Assembly: GCA_030765585.1 (NCBI GenBank)
Contig: JAVCCJ010000015.1
Coordinates: 1-37,268, forward strand
DNA length: 37,268 bases
Direction: 5' to 3'
Origin: Candidatus Zapsychrus exili
GTDB taxonomy: Bacteria > Omnitrophota > Gorgyraeia > Zapsychrales > Zapsychraceae
The position numbers were made by a program, and so were the translations under genes. Shown here piece after piece: positions 27,520 through 36,032 of this stretch. The notes beneath the pieces are model-generated. The model was given only the letters and a program-made list of their open reading frames with translations. It ran no database searches and was not told where the DNA came from. Numbering within the stretch: position 1 is the first letter of the stretch; every line of letters begins with the position of its first letter.

Positions 27520-29232
27520 ATGCGATCAAGAAATCTAAAAGAAGAAGCTATACAAAATTTAATTAAGGCTCAGAAAATAAAGAAAGAAGACTTTAATAGA
27601 GCTGTAGCTTTGCAAAAGAAAAAAGGTATTAGCTTAGATAAGGCTTTAATAGAAGAGGGGTTGATAAAAGAAGAGGACGTGTTGATGTCTCTTGTGAAAG
27701 AACTCAATGTTCCTTTTATTAATCTTAATAAGTATAAAATAGATCCAGATCTTAAGGATTTGGTTTCTCAGAAAGTTGCTAGACAATATAAGATAGTTCC
27801 TGTTTCATGTCTTGGAGATACTTTAACAATAGCAATATCAAATCCTTTAAATGTTTTTGTTATTGATGATTTAAAGAATATTACAGGAAAGCAAGTAGAA
27901 TTAGTAATGACGACAGAGTCAGAAATTCTAAAAGCTGTTGAGAATTATTATGAATTTAAATCAGAGACAAGTGTAACAGATATCAGCAAAGATATTGATA
28001 GTGAAGATTTTGAAATTGTTATTTCGCAAGACGATGAAGAAGCTGTAGGAAGCGGCGCTGTTAATGAAAGTGAAAAGGCTCCTATTATCAGAATGGTTAA
28101 TTTGATAATAGAGGAGGCTCTTAAACAAAGGGCGTCGGATATTCATATTGAACCTACAGCAGAGGGTGTGCGTGTTCGTTATCGTATTGATGGAGCTTTA
28201 AGAGATATTTTAGAGGTTCCTAAAGAAAATCAGAATGCAATAGTTGTAAGAATTAAGATTATGTCACGTTTAGATATAACAATGAGCCAAATTCCTCAGG
28301 ATGGAAGGTTTAAGTTAAAGATTTCTGGTAAGGAAATAGATTTCCGTGTATCACTTCTTCCTACTACATTTGGTCAAAAAGTTGTTATGCGTATTTTAGA
28401 TAAAAGAAATTTATCGGTTGGATTAAATGGATTAGGTTTCGGTAAAAAAGATTTAAAAACTTTTGAAAGCTCAATATATAAACCATTTGGTATGATTTTG
28501 GTTACAGGACCAACAGGATCTGGAAAATCAACGACTCTTTATTCTATTATAAGCGAGTTAAATACGGTAGAGAGAAATATTATTACTGTAGAAGACCCTG
28601 TTGAGTATTTAATAGAAGGCCTTACACAAATTCAGGCAAGGCCAGAGATAGGATTAACATTTGCAGAGGGTTTGCGTTCTATTTTGCGTCAAAGTCCTGA
28701 TGTTGTTATGGTAGGTGAGATTCGCGACAATGAGACTGCAGACATTGCTATCAAGGCGTCTTTAACTGGACAGTTGGTTTTATCAACACTACATACAAAT
28801 GATGCTGCAGGAGCTTTAACTAGACTTGTTGATATGGGAGTAGAACCTTTTTTAGTAGGCTCTAGTTTGGTTTTGGTTACTGCTCAAAGGCTTTGCAGAA
28901 AAATATGTTCTAACTGCAAAGAATCTTTTGATGTTGACGACAAGATCCGAAAACAGTTTAAATATAAATTTAAAACTAAGGCAGTTTTATATAGAGGAAA
29001 AGGATGCAGCGCTTGTAATGATACTGGATATATGGGTAGAGTTGGAATAACAGAGATATTGGAAATTGACGACACTATTCGTGAGATGCTTATAAATGGA
29101 GATTCATCAGATCAGATTAAAGAATATGCGATGAAAGAGAAAAATATGACAACATTATGGTCAGATGCTATGGATAAGTGTGTTTCTGGTACGATAACAT
29201 TAGAAGAAGTATTAAGAGTTACGTCAGAATAA
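27520..29232 (+). CDS. type IV pilus/type II secretion assembly ATPase, PilB/GspE family (paralogue 2)
   Basis: MshEN-like N-terminus; TGPTGSGKSTTLYSII; SPDVVMVGEIRD; CSNCKESF...CSAC. Confidence 0.93.
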   Translation: MRSRNLKEEAIQNLIKAQKIKKEDFNRAVALQKKKGISLDKALIEEGLIKEEDVLMSLVKELNVPFINLNKYKIDPDLKDLVSQKVARQYKIVPVSCLGDTLTIAISNPLNVFVIDDLKNITGKQVELVMTTESEILKAVENYYEFKSETSVTDISKDIDSEDFEIVISQDDEEAVGSGAVNESEKAPIIRMVNLIIEEALKQRASDIHIEPTAEGVRVRYRIDGALRDILEVPKENQNAIVVRIKIMSRLDITMSQIPQDGRFKLKISGKEIDFRVSLLPTTFGQKVVMRILDKRNLSVGLNGLGFGKKDLKTFESSIYKPFGMILVTGPTGSGKSTTLYSIISELNTVERNIITVEDPVEYLIEGLTQIQARPEIGLTFAEGLRSILRQSPDVVMVGEIRDNETADIAIKASLTGQLVLSTLHTNDAAGALTRLVDMGVEPFLVGSSLVLVTAQRLCRKICSNCKESFDVDDKIRKQFKYKFKTKAVLYRGKGCSACNDTGYMGRVGITEILEIDDTIREMLINGDSSDQIKEYAMKEKNMTTLWSDAMDKCVSGTITLEEVLRVTSE

Positions 29233-29357
29233 TTTTATGTTGTGTATGTGTTTTATAAGTTAGATTTTTATTTAAAGGTCATTTTCTTGTTTTAAACAAT
29301 TGTTTTAATGGTAGAATAAAATATAATTTAAATAATAAAATTAAAAGCTTTAAAAAT

Positions 29358-29807
29358 ATGTGTTTTGAGAAAAAACAAACTATACCCAAGAAAGAGCTTT
29401 TGGGGGAAATATTAGTAAAGAGAGATTTGGTTTCGCGTGAGCAATTAGACAAGGCTCTTGAAATACAAAAAGAAGAAAGTCGCTATATAGGAGATGTTCT
29501 AGTCCAACATGGGTTTGTAGAAGAAAAAGATATTGTTGTAGCTTTAGTTGTACAATGTAATTTGCCGTACATAGCAATTGATCAATATGATATAGATAAA
29601 AATATTGTTAATATTATTCCAAAAGATGTTGCCATAGGATCTAATATTATTGCGCTTGAACAAGTAGGAGATGTGTTAAGCGTTGTTATGGCAAATCCTT
29701 TAGACCTTGTTTTAAGAAAGAATTTGGAAAAAGTAACTAAGTTAAAGATAGCTCCTTTTATTGCAACAAGAAATGAAATTAATAAAGCAATAGAGAAATC
29801 TTATTAA
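29358..29807 (+). CDS. second stand-alone MshEN/GspE N-terminal domain protein
   Basis: KELLGEILVKRDLVSREQLDKALEIQKEESRYIGDVLVQHGFVEEKDIVVALVVQCNLPYI. Confidence 0.87.
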   Translation: MCFEKKQTIPKKELLGEILVKRDLVSREQLDKALEIQKEESRYIGDVLVQHGFVEEKDIVVALVVQCNLPYIAIDQYDIDKNIVNIIPKDVAIGSNIIALEQVGDVLSVVMANPLDLVLRKNLEKVTKLKIAPFIATRNEINKAIEKSY

Positions 29808-29825
29808 GATAGGAGACAAAATATT

Positions 29826-31031
29826 ATGTCTACATTTAAATATACTGCTAAAGATCAAAACTCACAAAGTCGCACTGGAAAAATAGTAGCAGATAATAAA
29901 GATGCTGTAATAGAACAGTTGAGGAAGCATAATTTAATTATTATATCTATTACAGAAGTAAAAGAGGCTGCAGAGAAACAATCTTCATTTTTAAGCAAAA
30001 AGATAAAGCCAGAAGATATAGTTATATTTGCTCGTCAGTTGGCAACTATGGTTGATGCGGGTCTTCCTGTTTTGCAAGCATTGGACGCTTTGGCAGAGCA
30101 GATAACTCATCCTGTATTTAAAAAGACTGTAACAACTATTGGGCTAGATATTCAGCATGGTAGTAGTTTATCTGTAGCTTTTTCTAAACATCCAAAAGTT
30201 TTTGATACGCTTTTTGTTAATATGATAAAGGTAGGTGAAACAGGTGGTGTTTTGAGCAAAGTATTGGATCGCGTCTCAAATTATATGGAGAAGAGTCTTA
30301 AATTAAAGAGAAAAGTAAAATCCGCGCTCGTTTATCCGGCTGTTATAGTTTCTATGGCAACAGTTATTACCATAGGTCTTTTGGTTAAGGTTGTTCCTAC
30401 TTTTTCTAAAATATATGATTCGTTTAATAAAGAACTTCCTTTTATGACAAAGATTCTTATAGCTACGAGCGATGTCCTTAAAAAAGGTTTACCGTTTATG
30501 GTTGTTGGCATTATTGCTATTATTTTTGCAGTTAAGAAAATATATAAAACAGAAAAAGGTGGGAAGATAATTGATAGTTTTATTTTAAAAATGCCTGTGT
30601 TCGGAGATCTTATACGTAAATTTATTATAAGTAGATTTAGCAGAACATTAGCTACTTTAGTTCAAAGCGGAGTTCCTATTTTAGAGTCTTTAAATGTTGT
30701 TCAAAAGACGATTGGTAATAAGGTTTTAGAAGATGTTATAGAAGATGTTAAAACTCATGTAAAGGAAGGCGAAAGCATAGCTGCTCCTTTAGGGAGAAGC
30801 GGAGTTTTTCCTCCAATGGTTACTAGAATGATCGAAGTTGGAGAAAAGGCAGGTAAAATGGAGAGCATGTTGCTTAAGATATCTGAATTTTATGATGATC
30901 AGGTGGATGCTGCGGTAGAGGGATTGACGAGTATTATTGAGCCGCTTATTATAGGGGTTCTTGGTATTGTTATAGGTTTTATTGTTGTTGCTTTGTTTTT
31001 GCCTATTTTATCTATTACTCAACTTATTTAA
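29826..31031 (+). CDS. pilC: type IV pilus inner-membrane platform protein PilC/GspF family
   Basis: FARQLATMVDAGLPVLQALDALAEQ; MIKVGETGGVLSKVLDRVSNYMEK; FSRTLATLVQSGVPILESL; MIEVGEKAGKMESML. Confidence 0.94.
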   Translation: MSTFKYTAKDQNSQSRTGKIVADNKDAVIEQLRKHNLIIISITEVKEAAEKQSSFLSKKIKPEDIVIFARQLATMVDAGLPVLQALDALAEQITHPVFKKTVTTIGLDIQHGSSLSVAFSKHPKVFDTLFVNMIKVGETGGVLSKVLDRVSNYMEKSLKLKRKVKSALVYPAVIVSMATVITIGLLVKVVPTFSKIYDSFNKELPFMTKILIATSDVLKKGLPFMVVGIIAIIFAVKKIYKTEKGGKIIDSFILKMPVFGDLIRKFIISRFSRTLATLVQSGVPILESLNVVQKTIGNKVLEDVIEDVKTHVKEGESIAAPLGRSGVFPPMVTRMIEVGEKAGKMESMLLKISEFYDDQVDAAVEGLTSIIEPLIIGVLGIVIGFIVVALFLPILSITQLI

Positions 31032-31045
31032 TTTAAACTTTTTAT

Positions 31046-32008
31046 ATGAAAAAAAATATTCTAATAATAATTTTTGTATACACTTTTTTAGCTTCTACTT
31101 TTGTATTTGCTGGTAGTTTTGATTATGAGGTAGATATTATAAGAGAGAAGATTAGAAAACTTTCCGAAAGAAACATATTGCTTACAGGAGAAACTAAGTT
31201 ATTAAAAGAAAATGTTGAGTCGTTACATAAAGAATTAGATAAATTAAAGAAAGAATTATATAAAACGAAAAATGAGATTGTAGCAAAAAGAAAAGAACAA
31301 AAGCGTTTGTCAGAAAAATCAGCATCTGAGGTACTTTTATTAAAGGAACAAGAAGCAAGATTGAGACAAGATTCTTTGCAGGTGAGCAAAGAATTGGTAA
31401 GGCTTGAACAAGAACTTAATATTCGTCAAAAGCAGAGCGAAGAATTTGAGTCTAATATGAGTGACATTAATAAGCAGATAGATGATTTGCGTAATAAGGT
31501 AGCGTCTTTAGGAGATGAAGACAATAGACAAAAAGAAATGATTTTAAGGGAGATAAGAAAATCTGAAAAGAATCTTAAGATTGCAAAAAGAAAGTTTAAG
31601 CAAATTAATAAAAAACATAAAAAACCTTTGAATGAGGTGAACAATCTAAAGAGCGATAATTTTGCTTTAAAGCAAAAATTAATAGTTAATCAAAATAGCT
31701 TAAACGTTCTTTTGGAGAAAGAAAGAATTTATTTTAATGAATATAGCAATTTGTCTGGTGTAAATAAGAACAGATCTAAAGGTGCGGATAATAAAATTAT
31801 TAAGTTAACGTCACAAAAAGAAAAGTTAGAAGATATTTTAGAGGAAGCAAACAATAGATTAAAGTCTAAGAATTTGAGGCTGGATTTATCCGAACAAAGA
31901 CAAGGCTTAAAAGATCTCAGTTCTAGGTTAAAGACTATTAAAGACGAGAATGAAGCGTTGAAGAAAAAGTTTACTATATTAAGAGAAGCCTTGGAGAGTG
32001 TAGAATAA
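31046..32008 (+). CDS. exported coiled-coil protein
   Basis: Signal-peptide-like start MKKNILIIIFVYTFLASTFVFAGS, followed by continuous coiled-coil heptads. Confidence 0.75.
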   Translation: MKKNILIIIFVYTFLASTFVFAGSFDYEVDIIREKIRKLSERNILLTGETKLLKENVESLHKELDKLKKELYKTKNEIVAKRKEQKRLSEKSASEVLLLKEQEARLRQDSLQVSKELVRLEQELNIRQKQSEEFESNMSDINKQIDDLRNKVASLGDEDNRQKEMILREIRKSEKNLKIAKRKFKQINKKHKKPLNEVNNLKSDNFALKQKLIVNQNSLNVLLEKERIYFNEYSNLSGVNKNRSKGADNKIIKLTSQKEKLEDILEEANNRLKSKNLRLDLSEQRQGLKDLSSRLKTIKDENEALKKKFTILREALESVE

Positions 32009-32062
32009 AAAGCCAAAAGAAAGTTTTCTATTTCTATTTCTTTGAAGCGTTATATTGTTTTT

Positions 32063-32419
32063 ATGAATAGTGCTACTAAGAAGGTAATAATCAAAGCGTT
32101 TAAGATTGCATTGGTAGTTGCTATTGTTTATCTTTATCTTGAGAGCATAGAAATTGTTACATCATTGCAGCATTATCTTCCTTGAGGAAATTCCTTTTCG
32201 GTTATTTTTGATTTTAGTGCATTAAAGTTTGTATTCCTTCCTGTCTTAAAACTGCTTATTTTTACCTCCACTCTCTATATTATTACTTTATTTCTATTTC
32301 TTTTTGTTTCTGTTGTATTAGAAGAACGTTTGAATTTAAGATTTAAGCTTAAGAGATGGCAGAATGTTTTATTTCACGGAATAAATATATACTTCGTCTT
32401 ATTTGCTCTACACTTATAA
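32063..32419 (+). pseudogene. N-terminal membrane segment of the downstream alkaline-phosphatase-superfamily enzyme; in-frame TGA at 32183-32185, frame lost at about 32414-32419
   Basis: MNSATKKVIIKAFKIALVVAIVYLYLESIEIVTSLQHYLP*GNSFSVIFDFSALKFVFLPVLKLLIFTSTLYIITLFLFLFVSVVLEERLNLRFKLKRWQNVLFHGINIYFVLFALHL; removing one T joins to YNAFLGPQSQ... Confidence 0.7.
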
Positions 32420-34028
32420 TGCGTTTTTAGGTCCACAATCTCAAGTGCGTCATTTTTTGTTTTATGGCTATATCTTTCCCCAAGGACATTTTAAAGAGCT
32501 GCTTCCTATTTGGTTGGTAACTCTTTGTGTGATATTTTTATTTTATTGGATTATTCAAATTTGTTTGGCGCTTTATTTTCTTGGTAAGAAATACATAAGA
32601 AATATGAGTATAGTTGTAGTTGTTTGCGCATTATTTTTGTTTGCAAGAAGCAAGTCTGAAACAAAAATATTTCAATCCACAGGCAAGAAGAATGTTATTT
32701 TTATTGGATTAGATTCTTTGCAATACAATCTTTTATCAAAGGACTGGGGCTATGAAAAGGATATTTCTCCTTCAGTTTCTGATTTTTTAAATGAGTCAAT
32801 TTGTTTTACAAACGCATGGACATCTTTTGCAAGGACTAATACATCTTATATGACGATGTTAACAGGCCGTTATCCTGTTCATAATGGAGTAAGGGCAAAT
32901 CTTTTGCCAGAACGTTTTTATAACCTAGACAATATTTATTTAGGGAAGACCTTACAAGAGCACGGATATTATACTTTCCACGCAACTGATGATACCAGGT
33001 TTAGTAATATTCGAAAATTTCATGGCTTTGATGAACTTTTTCATCCACGAAAAGATGTTGCAGGAGTGCTTATCGCTTCTTTTTATGATTATGCATTCTC
33101 TAATATTTTATTGTATCACGATATTTTTAAATGGGCATTTAAGGATGTTGTTAACAATAGAGCACATCCGCTGTATAATCCAAAAACTTTTGTAAAAAAT
33201 GTTATTTCACGTCTTAATAAACTTCCTGCTGATAAGCCTAAATTTATGGTTTTTCATTTTTGTGCGACGCATCATCCGTATACGTCTCCTTTTATATATG
33301 GTCGAAATCCAAAGTATACAACTGTCTCTGAGGAATGTATTAAAATGGCAGATGACCAGTTTGCGATGTTATTAAACTATATAAAGAAAAGTGGTTTGTA
33401 TGATAATTCATTAATTTTTGTTTTTTCAGATCATGGCAGTGGTTGGGATAAGAAAAGACGTCAACTTTCTCATGGAACAGATTTTAATTTTTTGTGGGCC
33501 AATCGTGTTGTTTTGTCGCTTCATAAAAATAAATTAAATCAGCATAAAAAGATTGATAATTTGGTTCGAAATTTTGATATTTATCCAACTGTTTTAGAGC
33601 TTTTAGGAATTGATATTCCTGAGAATATTGATGGGAAAAGTTTAATTGGGCTCATGGAAGGCAAAGAAGAAGATAAGACTCGTACTTTAATTGCTGAGAC
33701 AGGCTATTCATATAAATATATCTATAGTGATTATTTTAAAGAGCAAGAAGTTGGTATACAAGATAGTCTTAAAAGTTTTGCTGTTGACTCAGAAAATGGG
33801 TGTCTTTTTATTAAGAAAGATGATTATTATGATCTAGTTCTTAAAAAGTGGTATATGTATCTAGAAGATGATTTTAGAATTGTACATAATCCATGGTATA
33901 AAAAGACAGTATTATATGATAAAGATAATAATGAGTTGTTGGGTAAAGAATATGATGTATTGAGGAAAAGGATGCTGGGTGAAATCTCAGAATACAGGGA
34001 ATCTTGGAGGAGAATAGACGATAAATAA
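32403..34028 (+). CDS. membrane-anchored sulfatase-fold / alkaline phosphatase superfamily protein (LtaS/EptA-like architecture)
   Basis: TM segments then NVIFIGLDSLQYN...SFARTNTSYMTMLTGRYPVHNGVR...VFSDHGSGWDKKRRQLSHGTDF. The ORF-track start is probably not the native start. Confidence 0.85.
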   Translation: MLYTYNAFLGPQSQVRHFLFYGYIFPQGHFKELLPIWLVTLCVIFLFYWIIQICLALYFLGKKYIRNMSIVVVVCALFLFARSKSETKIFQSTGKKNVIFIGLDSLQYNLLSKDWGYEKDISPSVSDFLNESICFTNAWTSFARTNTSYMTMLTGRYPVHNGVRANLLPERFYNLDNIYLGKTLQEHGYYTFHATDDTRFSNIRKFHGFDELFHPRKDVAGVLIASFYDYAFSNILLYHDIFKWAFKDVVNNRAHPLYNPKTFVKNVISRLNKLPADKPKFMVFHFCATHHPYTSPFIYGRNPKYTTVSEECIKMADDQFAMLLNYIKKSGLYDNSLIFVFSDHGSGWDKKRRQLSHGTDFNFLWANRVVLSLHKNKLNQHKKIDNLVRNFDIYPTVLELLGIDIPENIDGKSLIGLMEGKEEDKTRTLIAETGYSYKYIYSDYFKEQEVGIQDSLKSFAVDSENGCLFIKKDDYYDLVLKKWYMYLEDDFRIVHNPWYKKTVLYDKDNNELLGKEYDVLRKRMLGEISEYRESWRRIDDK

Positions 34029-34131
34029 TAAATAGATGAAGAGTGTTTTGTTTGGGTTTTGTTATTTTGATCTAGTCTTATGATTAAGTTTGATATGAGA
34101 CAATTTGGGAATATGTTTATTTCTAGTTTTT

Positions 34132-34161
34132 TTGGCAAATCGATATTTTATATGCTACACT
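34132..34161 (+). promoter_or_regulatory. possible sigma70-like promoter upstream of riboswitch
   Basis: TTGGCA (34132-34137), 18-nt spacer, TACACT (34156-34161). Confidence 0.35.
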
Positions 34162-34177
34162 TTATATGTAGATAGCA

Positions 34178-34268
34178 ATTGAAGTGAAAAAGGTAAACCA
34201 TTCGTAAGAGTGGGACACAAAACTAAAGGGCCCAAACGGAAATAATGTGGGTAGCTAGTTACCGCTTA
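34178..34268 (+). ncRNA. GEMM-I / c-di-GMP-I riboswitch
   Basis: AGGTAAACCATTCGTAAGAGTGGGACACAAAACTAAAGGGCCC...TGTGGGTAGCTAGTTACCGC: conserved AAACC, GNRA-capped P2, GGGACxCAAA, GGTAGCnnGTTACCG hallmarks. Confidence 0.9.
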
Positions 34269-34284
34269 GATTAAGCAAAATGTG

Positions 34285-34317
34285 ACCTATTCTTACAATG
34301 TAAGAGTAGGTTTTTTT
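34285..34317 (+). terminator. intrinsic terminator (riboswitch expression platform)
   Basis: ACCTATTCTTAC - AAT - GTAAGAGTAGGT followed by a 7-T run (34311-34317, first T shared with the stem). Confidence 0.88.
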
Positions 34318-34571
34318 ATTGTAAATTATTGAATTTAAAGGTTTTAGCGGAGGAAGGGTAAATTTAACTTAAAATGTTTGACATATAAAGGAGGTGAGTG
34401 CTAAGATTCTAGAGTAGAGGAAGATAAATTTTAACCTGAGCTTAGGGATTTAATTGATTAAAGAGATAAGGTAGAGCAAAGAAGGCAGTAAAACGTCATT
34501 ATTCTTAATTCTTTTATCATTTCTTGTTTTCCCTTAAATTAGTTAGTCAGTTTTCCTAAAAGCTCAAAATC

Positions 34572-34585
34572 CCCTAATATTAGGG
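34572..34585. promoter_or_regulatory. 14-bp perfect palindrome immediately 5' of pilin RBS
   Basis: CCCTAATATTAGGG followed by AAAAGGAG and ATG at 34600. Confidence 0.45.
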
Positions 34586-34599
34586 AAAAGGAGAAAGAA

Positions 34600-35016
34600 A
34601 TGAGAAACAGAAAAGGTTTTACACTCGTTGAAATTATGATCGTTGTTGCGATCATAGCATTGCTGGCAGCTATTGCTATCCCGAATTTGCTAAGAGCAAG
34701 GCTTTCTGCAAATGAAGCTTTAGCACAAAGCACACTTCGTGCTATGTCAACAGCAGCTGAAACATATAGTTCAGACAATAACGGAAGCTATCCTTCTGCT
34801 ATGTCAGATCTAACAGGAGCTACTCCTTCTTATATTGAAAATGATTATTGTGCATCAGGTGATAATGAATTCGCTGGATATGCATATACTTGTCCAACAG
34901 TAGGTTCTGGCGGATATAGTTTTGTTGCTACTCCTATTACTGTAGGAACAACAGGAAATAAGACTCATACAATTTCAACTGGAGGTGTTTTAACTTCAGC
35001 AGCGTCATCATCATAA
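34600..35016 (+). CDS. pilA: type IV major pilin
   Basis: MRNRKGFTLVEIMIVVAIIALLAAIAIPNLLRARLSANEALAQSTLRAMSTAAETY; class III signal G^FTLVE. Confidence 0.94.
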   Translation: MRNRKGFTLVEIMIVVAIIALLAAIAIPNLLRARLSANEALAQSTLRAMSTAAETYSSDNNGSYPSAMSDLTGATPSYIENDYCASGDNEFAGYAYTCPTVGSGGYSFVATPITVGTTGNKTHTISTGGVLTSAASSS

Positions 35017-35060
35017 TGACACTGAAGTTTTGTGTGTAAGTTTTAATTATTGTTTATATA

Positions 35061-35090
35061 AAGGGGGCTTGACAAAGCCCCCTTACTTTT
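35061..35090 (+). terminator. intrinsic terminator-like hairpin after pilA
   Basis: AAGGGGGCTT - GACA - AAGCCCCCTT followed by ACTTTT. Confidence 0.75.
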
Positions 35091-35103
35091 GTGGAGAAAA
35101 TAA

Positions 35104-35529
35104 GTGAATGCAATATTAAAGAAGAAAATAAGAAGAAAGCTTAGCAAGGGTGGTTTTACTCTTGTTGAGGTTATGGTTTCGCTCTTTATTGTTGTAGTGG
35201 GCATAATTGGCTCCATGGCATTTTTTGTAAGCGCAATAGCAGCAACTAAAACAGCAAGAGATACTACATTAGCCACAACGCATGCCGAGTATATTTTAGA
35301 AGACATGCAAACAAAGGAAGGACTTCAGGAGATAGTCGATACTGATTGGGTTGTTTTTTGGGATTCACTCGTTGAAGGCAATATTGTAGAGTCGTTAGAT
35401 AGCGAAACAGTATCTGTTATTTATAAAGATATAGACGCAGATCCTTTGAATGTTATAGTTTTGGTAAATTGGGAGACTAGTTTAAGAGATTGCAGTACAA
35501 GCATTATGACGGAGGCAACAAATAGATGA
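35104..35529 (+). CDS. prepilin-type N-terminal methylation protein (PilV-like minor pilin)
   Basis: RKLSKGGFTLVEVMVSLFIVVVGIIGSMAFFVSAI. Confidence 0.85.
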   Translation: MNAILKKKIRRKLSKGGFTLVEVMVSLFIVVVGIIGSMAFFVSAIAATKTARDTTLATTHAEYILEDMQTKEGLQEIVDTDWVVFWDSLVEGNIVESLDSETVSVIYKDIDADPLNVIVLVNWETSLRDCSTSIMTEATNR

Positions 35530-36014
35530 GAATGGAGTCTAACAAAGGGTTCAGTTTAATAGAGATGATGATATCTTTAGCAATCTTTTCTTTTATTGCG
35601 TCCGGACTTTATTCGATACTTATGGTAAGTAACAATTCTTGGCATACACATGTTGCTAATATTGATGCTCAAGGGCAGGCAAGATTAACTGCTGATTTCT
35701 TGGCGCGTGAACTAAGAACAGCTGAAGCCATATTGATTATTCAGGATGAAAATAGTGTTAATTTATCTTTTTCGGTTCCAGGTGCGGATAATGTAGCATA
35801 CAGTTGGGATAAATTTGGGGAACATAATGATCAACTTATTCGTACGACTTCGGAGAATTCGAGAATTGTAGCAAGAGATGTTTTTTCTTTAAGTATTGTT
35901 GAAGATAATGACGAAGTTTTAATAGATTTAATGATAAGCGTTGATAAGTTAGAAGATATGCGGGGTTCTGATTCGTCTGATATTAGGATTGTAAGAAAAG
36001 TAGCAAAACGGTAG
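35526..36014 (+). CDS. PilW-like minor pilin
   Basis: MESNKGFSLIEMMISLAIFSFIASGLYSILMVSNNSWHTHVANIDAQGQARLTADFLARELRTAE. Confidence 0.85.
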   Translation: MRMESNKGFSLIEMMISLAIFSFIASGLYSILMVSNNSWHTHVANIDAQGQARLTADFLARELRTAEAILIIQDENSVNLSFSVPGADNVAYSWDKFGEHNDQLIRTTSENSRIVARDVFSLSIVEDNDEVLIDLMISVDKLEDMRGSDSSDIRIVRKVAKR

Positions 36015-36032
36015 ATATTAATTTGTAAAAAA

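Noticed and set aside
32989-33195. 68-aa + strand ORF inside the phosphatase-superfamily gene
   Set aside because: Out-of-frame overlap with the conserved enzyme frame.
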